A DNA stretch of 5,678 nucleotides from Candidatus Acidiferrales bacterium (lineage in GTDB: Bacteria > Acidobacteriota > Terriglobia > Acidiferrales > UBA7541), in contig JASHWB010000199.1 of NCBI GenBank assembly GCA_030044295.1, positions 1 to 5,678 of the forward strand, read 5' to 3'. Position numbers and translations under genes: made by a program. Below are positions 5,375 through 5,678 of the stretch, piece after piece. The notes beneath the pieces are model-generated. The model did no database searches, was not told the origin of the DNA, and saw only the letters and a list, made by a program, of their open reading frames with translations. Each line of letters starts with the position of its first letter. Positions within the stretch are counted from its first letter, which is position 1.

Positions 5375-5413
5375 GCAAGGGGGTTCCTGAATAAATCGAG
5401 GGTATAGAAAGGG

Positions 5414-5419
5414 TATAAT
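5414..5419 (+). promoter_or_regulatory. TATAAT -10 box upstream of the kinase
   Basis: A perfect TATAAT lies 102 bases before the kinase ATG. No clear -35 hexamer is found at 16-18 bases upstream (ataaat region). The heptamer gggtata occurs twice, at 5400-5406 and 5411-5417, offset by 11 bases, about one helical turn. The second copy overlaps the box. This could be a duplicated -10 region or a regulator site. Confidence 0.4.
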
Positions 5420-5484
5420 CCCGCCGCACACGGCGCCAGCCGCCGGTAATCATTTAGTTTTCCACGAGATGGTTGGACCGAGTA

Positions 5485-5511
5485 CCCGCTTCCTTCGTCA
5501 GGGCAAGCGGG
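5485..5511 (+). promoter_or_regulatory. Hairpin in the kinase leader
   Basis: CCCGCTT (5485-5491) pairs perfectly with AAGCGGG (5505-5511), giving a 7-bp stem. An inner cct/agg pairing (5492-5494 with 5500-5502) can extend it around a TCGTC loop. The 3' arm ends ten bases before ATG 5522, so folding would abut or mask the ribosome-binding region (gcgggata). Its position suggests control of translation initiation; this is not demonstrated. Confidence 0.4.
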
Positions 5512-5521
5512 CGGGATAAAC

Positions 5522-5678
5522 ATGCTAAGCACCGGAGCAAAAGTCGGAAGCTACGAGATCGTCTCGCCCGTCGGCGTGGGCGGGATGGGAGAGGTGTATC
5601 GCGCGCGGGATGCGAAGCTGGGGCGCGATGTGGCCATCAAGGTGTTGCCCCAGGCGTTCGCGCGAGACGCCGAGCGCA
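5522..5678 (+). CDS. Serine/threonine protein kinase, 5' fragment
   Basis: Only the first 52 codons are in the window; the gene runs off the end. They show the start of a Hanks-type (PknB-like) kinase domain: GSYEIVSPVGVGGMGEVYRA with the Gly-rich loop G18-V-G-G-M-G-E-V25, then AKLGRDVAIKVLPQAF with ATP-binding Lys40. The 'GGMGEVYRARD.KLGRDVAIKVLP' wording is typical of the large kinase families of Acidobacteriota. Such proteins often carry a C-terminal membrane segment with WD40/TPR-type sensor repeats, but none of that can be seen here. The domain starts only nine residues after the ATG, so there is no N-terminal extension. The ribosome binding site is weak (cgggata, five bases or so before ATG), and a hairpin lies just upstream. 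The substrate is unknown. Confidence 0.9.
   Translation, partial: MLSTGAKVGSYEIVSPVGVGGMGEVYRARDAKLGRDVAIKVLPQAFARDAER

Noticed and set aside
4491..5390. A 299-codon plus-strand open frame covering both minus-strand genes
   Set aside because: It lies antisense to two genes that have good ribosome binding sites, membrane segments and a recognisable YtxH motif. Its own translation matches no family I know, and it begins at a GTG without a ribosome binding site.

Overview
The window reads as a GC-rich bacterial chromosome segment, most likely from an Acidobacteriota (Terriglobia-like) genome. Three things support this inference: the start of a Ser/Thr kinase of the 'GVGGMGEVYRARD..LGRDVAIKVLP' type that is very abundant in that phylum; intergenic repeats of the 'TGTCATTCCGA...GAGGAAtCTGC' kind (read on the minus strand); and a small YtxH-domain gene beside a DUF948-like membrane gene. 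No phylogenetic marker is present, so the assignment is tentative.

Layout. Positions 1-492 hold no convincing gene. They are a patchwork of non-coding repeats: a heptanucleotide tandem array, a 55-bp dispersed repeat and a REP-like hairpin, ending in a TATAAT box just before the next gene. A YihY/BrkB-type membrane protein follows (493-1347, +). The next gap holds a second copy of the 55-bp repeat. A 75-residue unknown protein with a strong ribosome binding site comes next (1588-1815, +). Then come a class I (IscS/NifS-type) cysteine desulfurase (1940-3127, +) and the tRNA 2-thiouridylase MnmA (3142-4305, +, or from a GTG at 3124 that overlaps the desulfurase stop codon). The convergent gap 4306-4511 holds a third, divergent repeat copy and a possible remnant of a small inverted-repeat element. 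On the minus strand, a two-gene unit runs from 5327 down to 4512: a YtxH-domain protein, then a single-pass coiled-coil protein resembling DUF948. The last 157 bases are the 5' end of a Ser/Thr protein kinase on the plus strand, divergent from ytxH.

How the genes work together. The clearest functional unit is the desulfurase-MnmA pair. The desulfurase forms a cysteine persulfide, and MnmA uses the sulfur to make 2-thiouridine at tRNA position 34. Their tight arrangement recalls the dedicated YrvO-MnmA pair of Bacillus. The minus-strand pair looks like a small envelope-associated operon of membrane-anchored helical proteins. I find no tRNA, rRNA, CRISPR array, intact insertion sequence, toxin-antitoxin or defence system, and no clear sign of an undescribed multi-gene system. 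The most unusual material is the intergenic repeat content, the very short predicted leader of the YihY gene, and the structured leader in front of the kinase.
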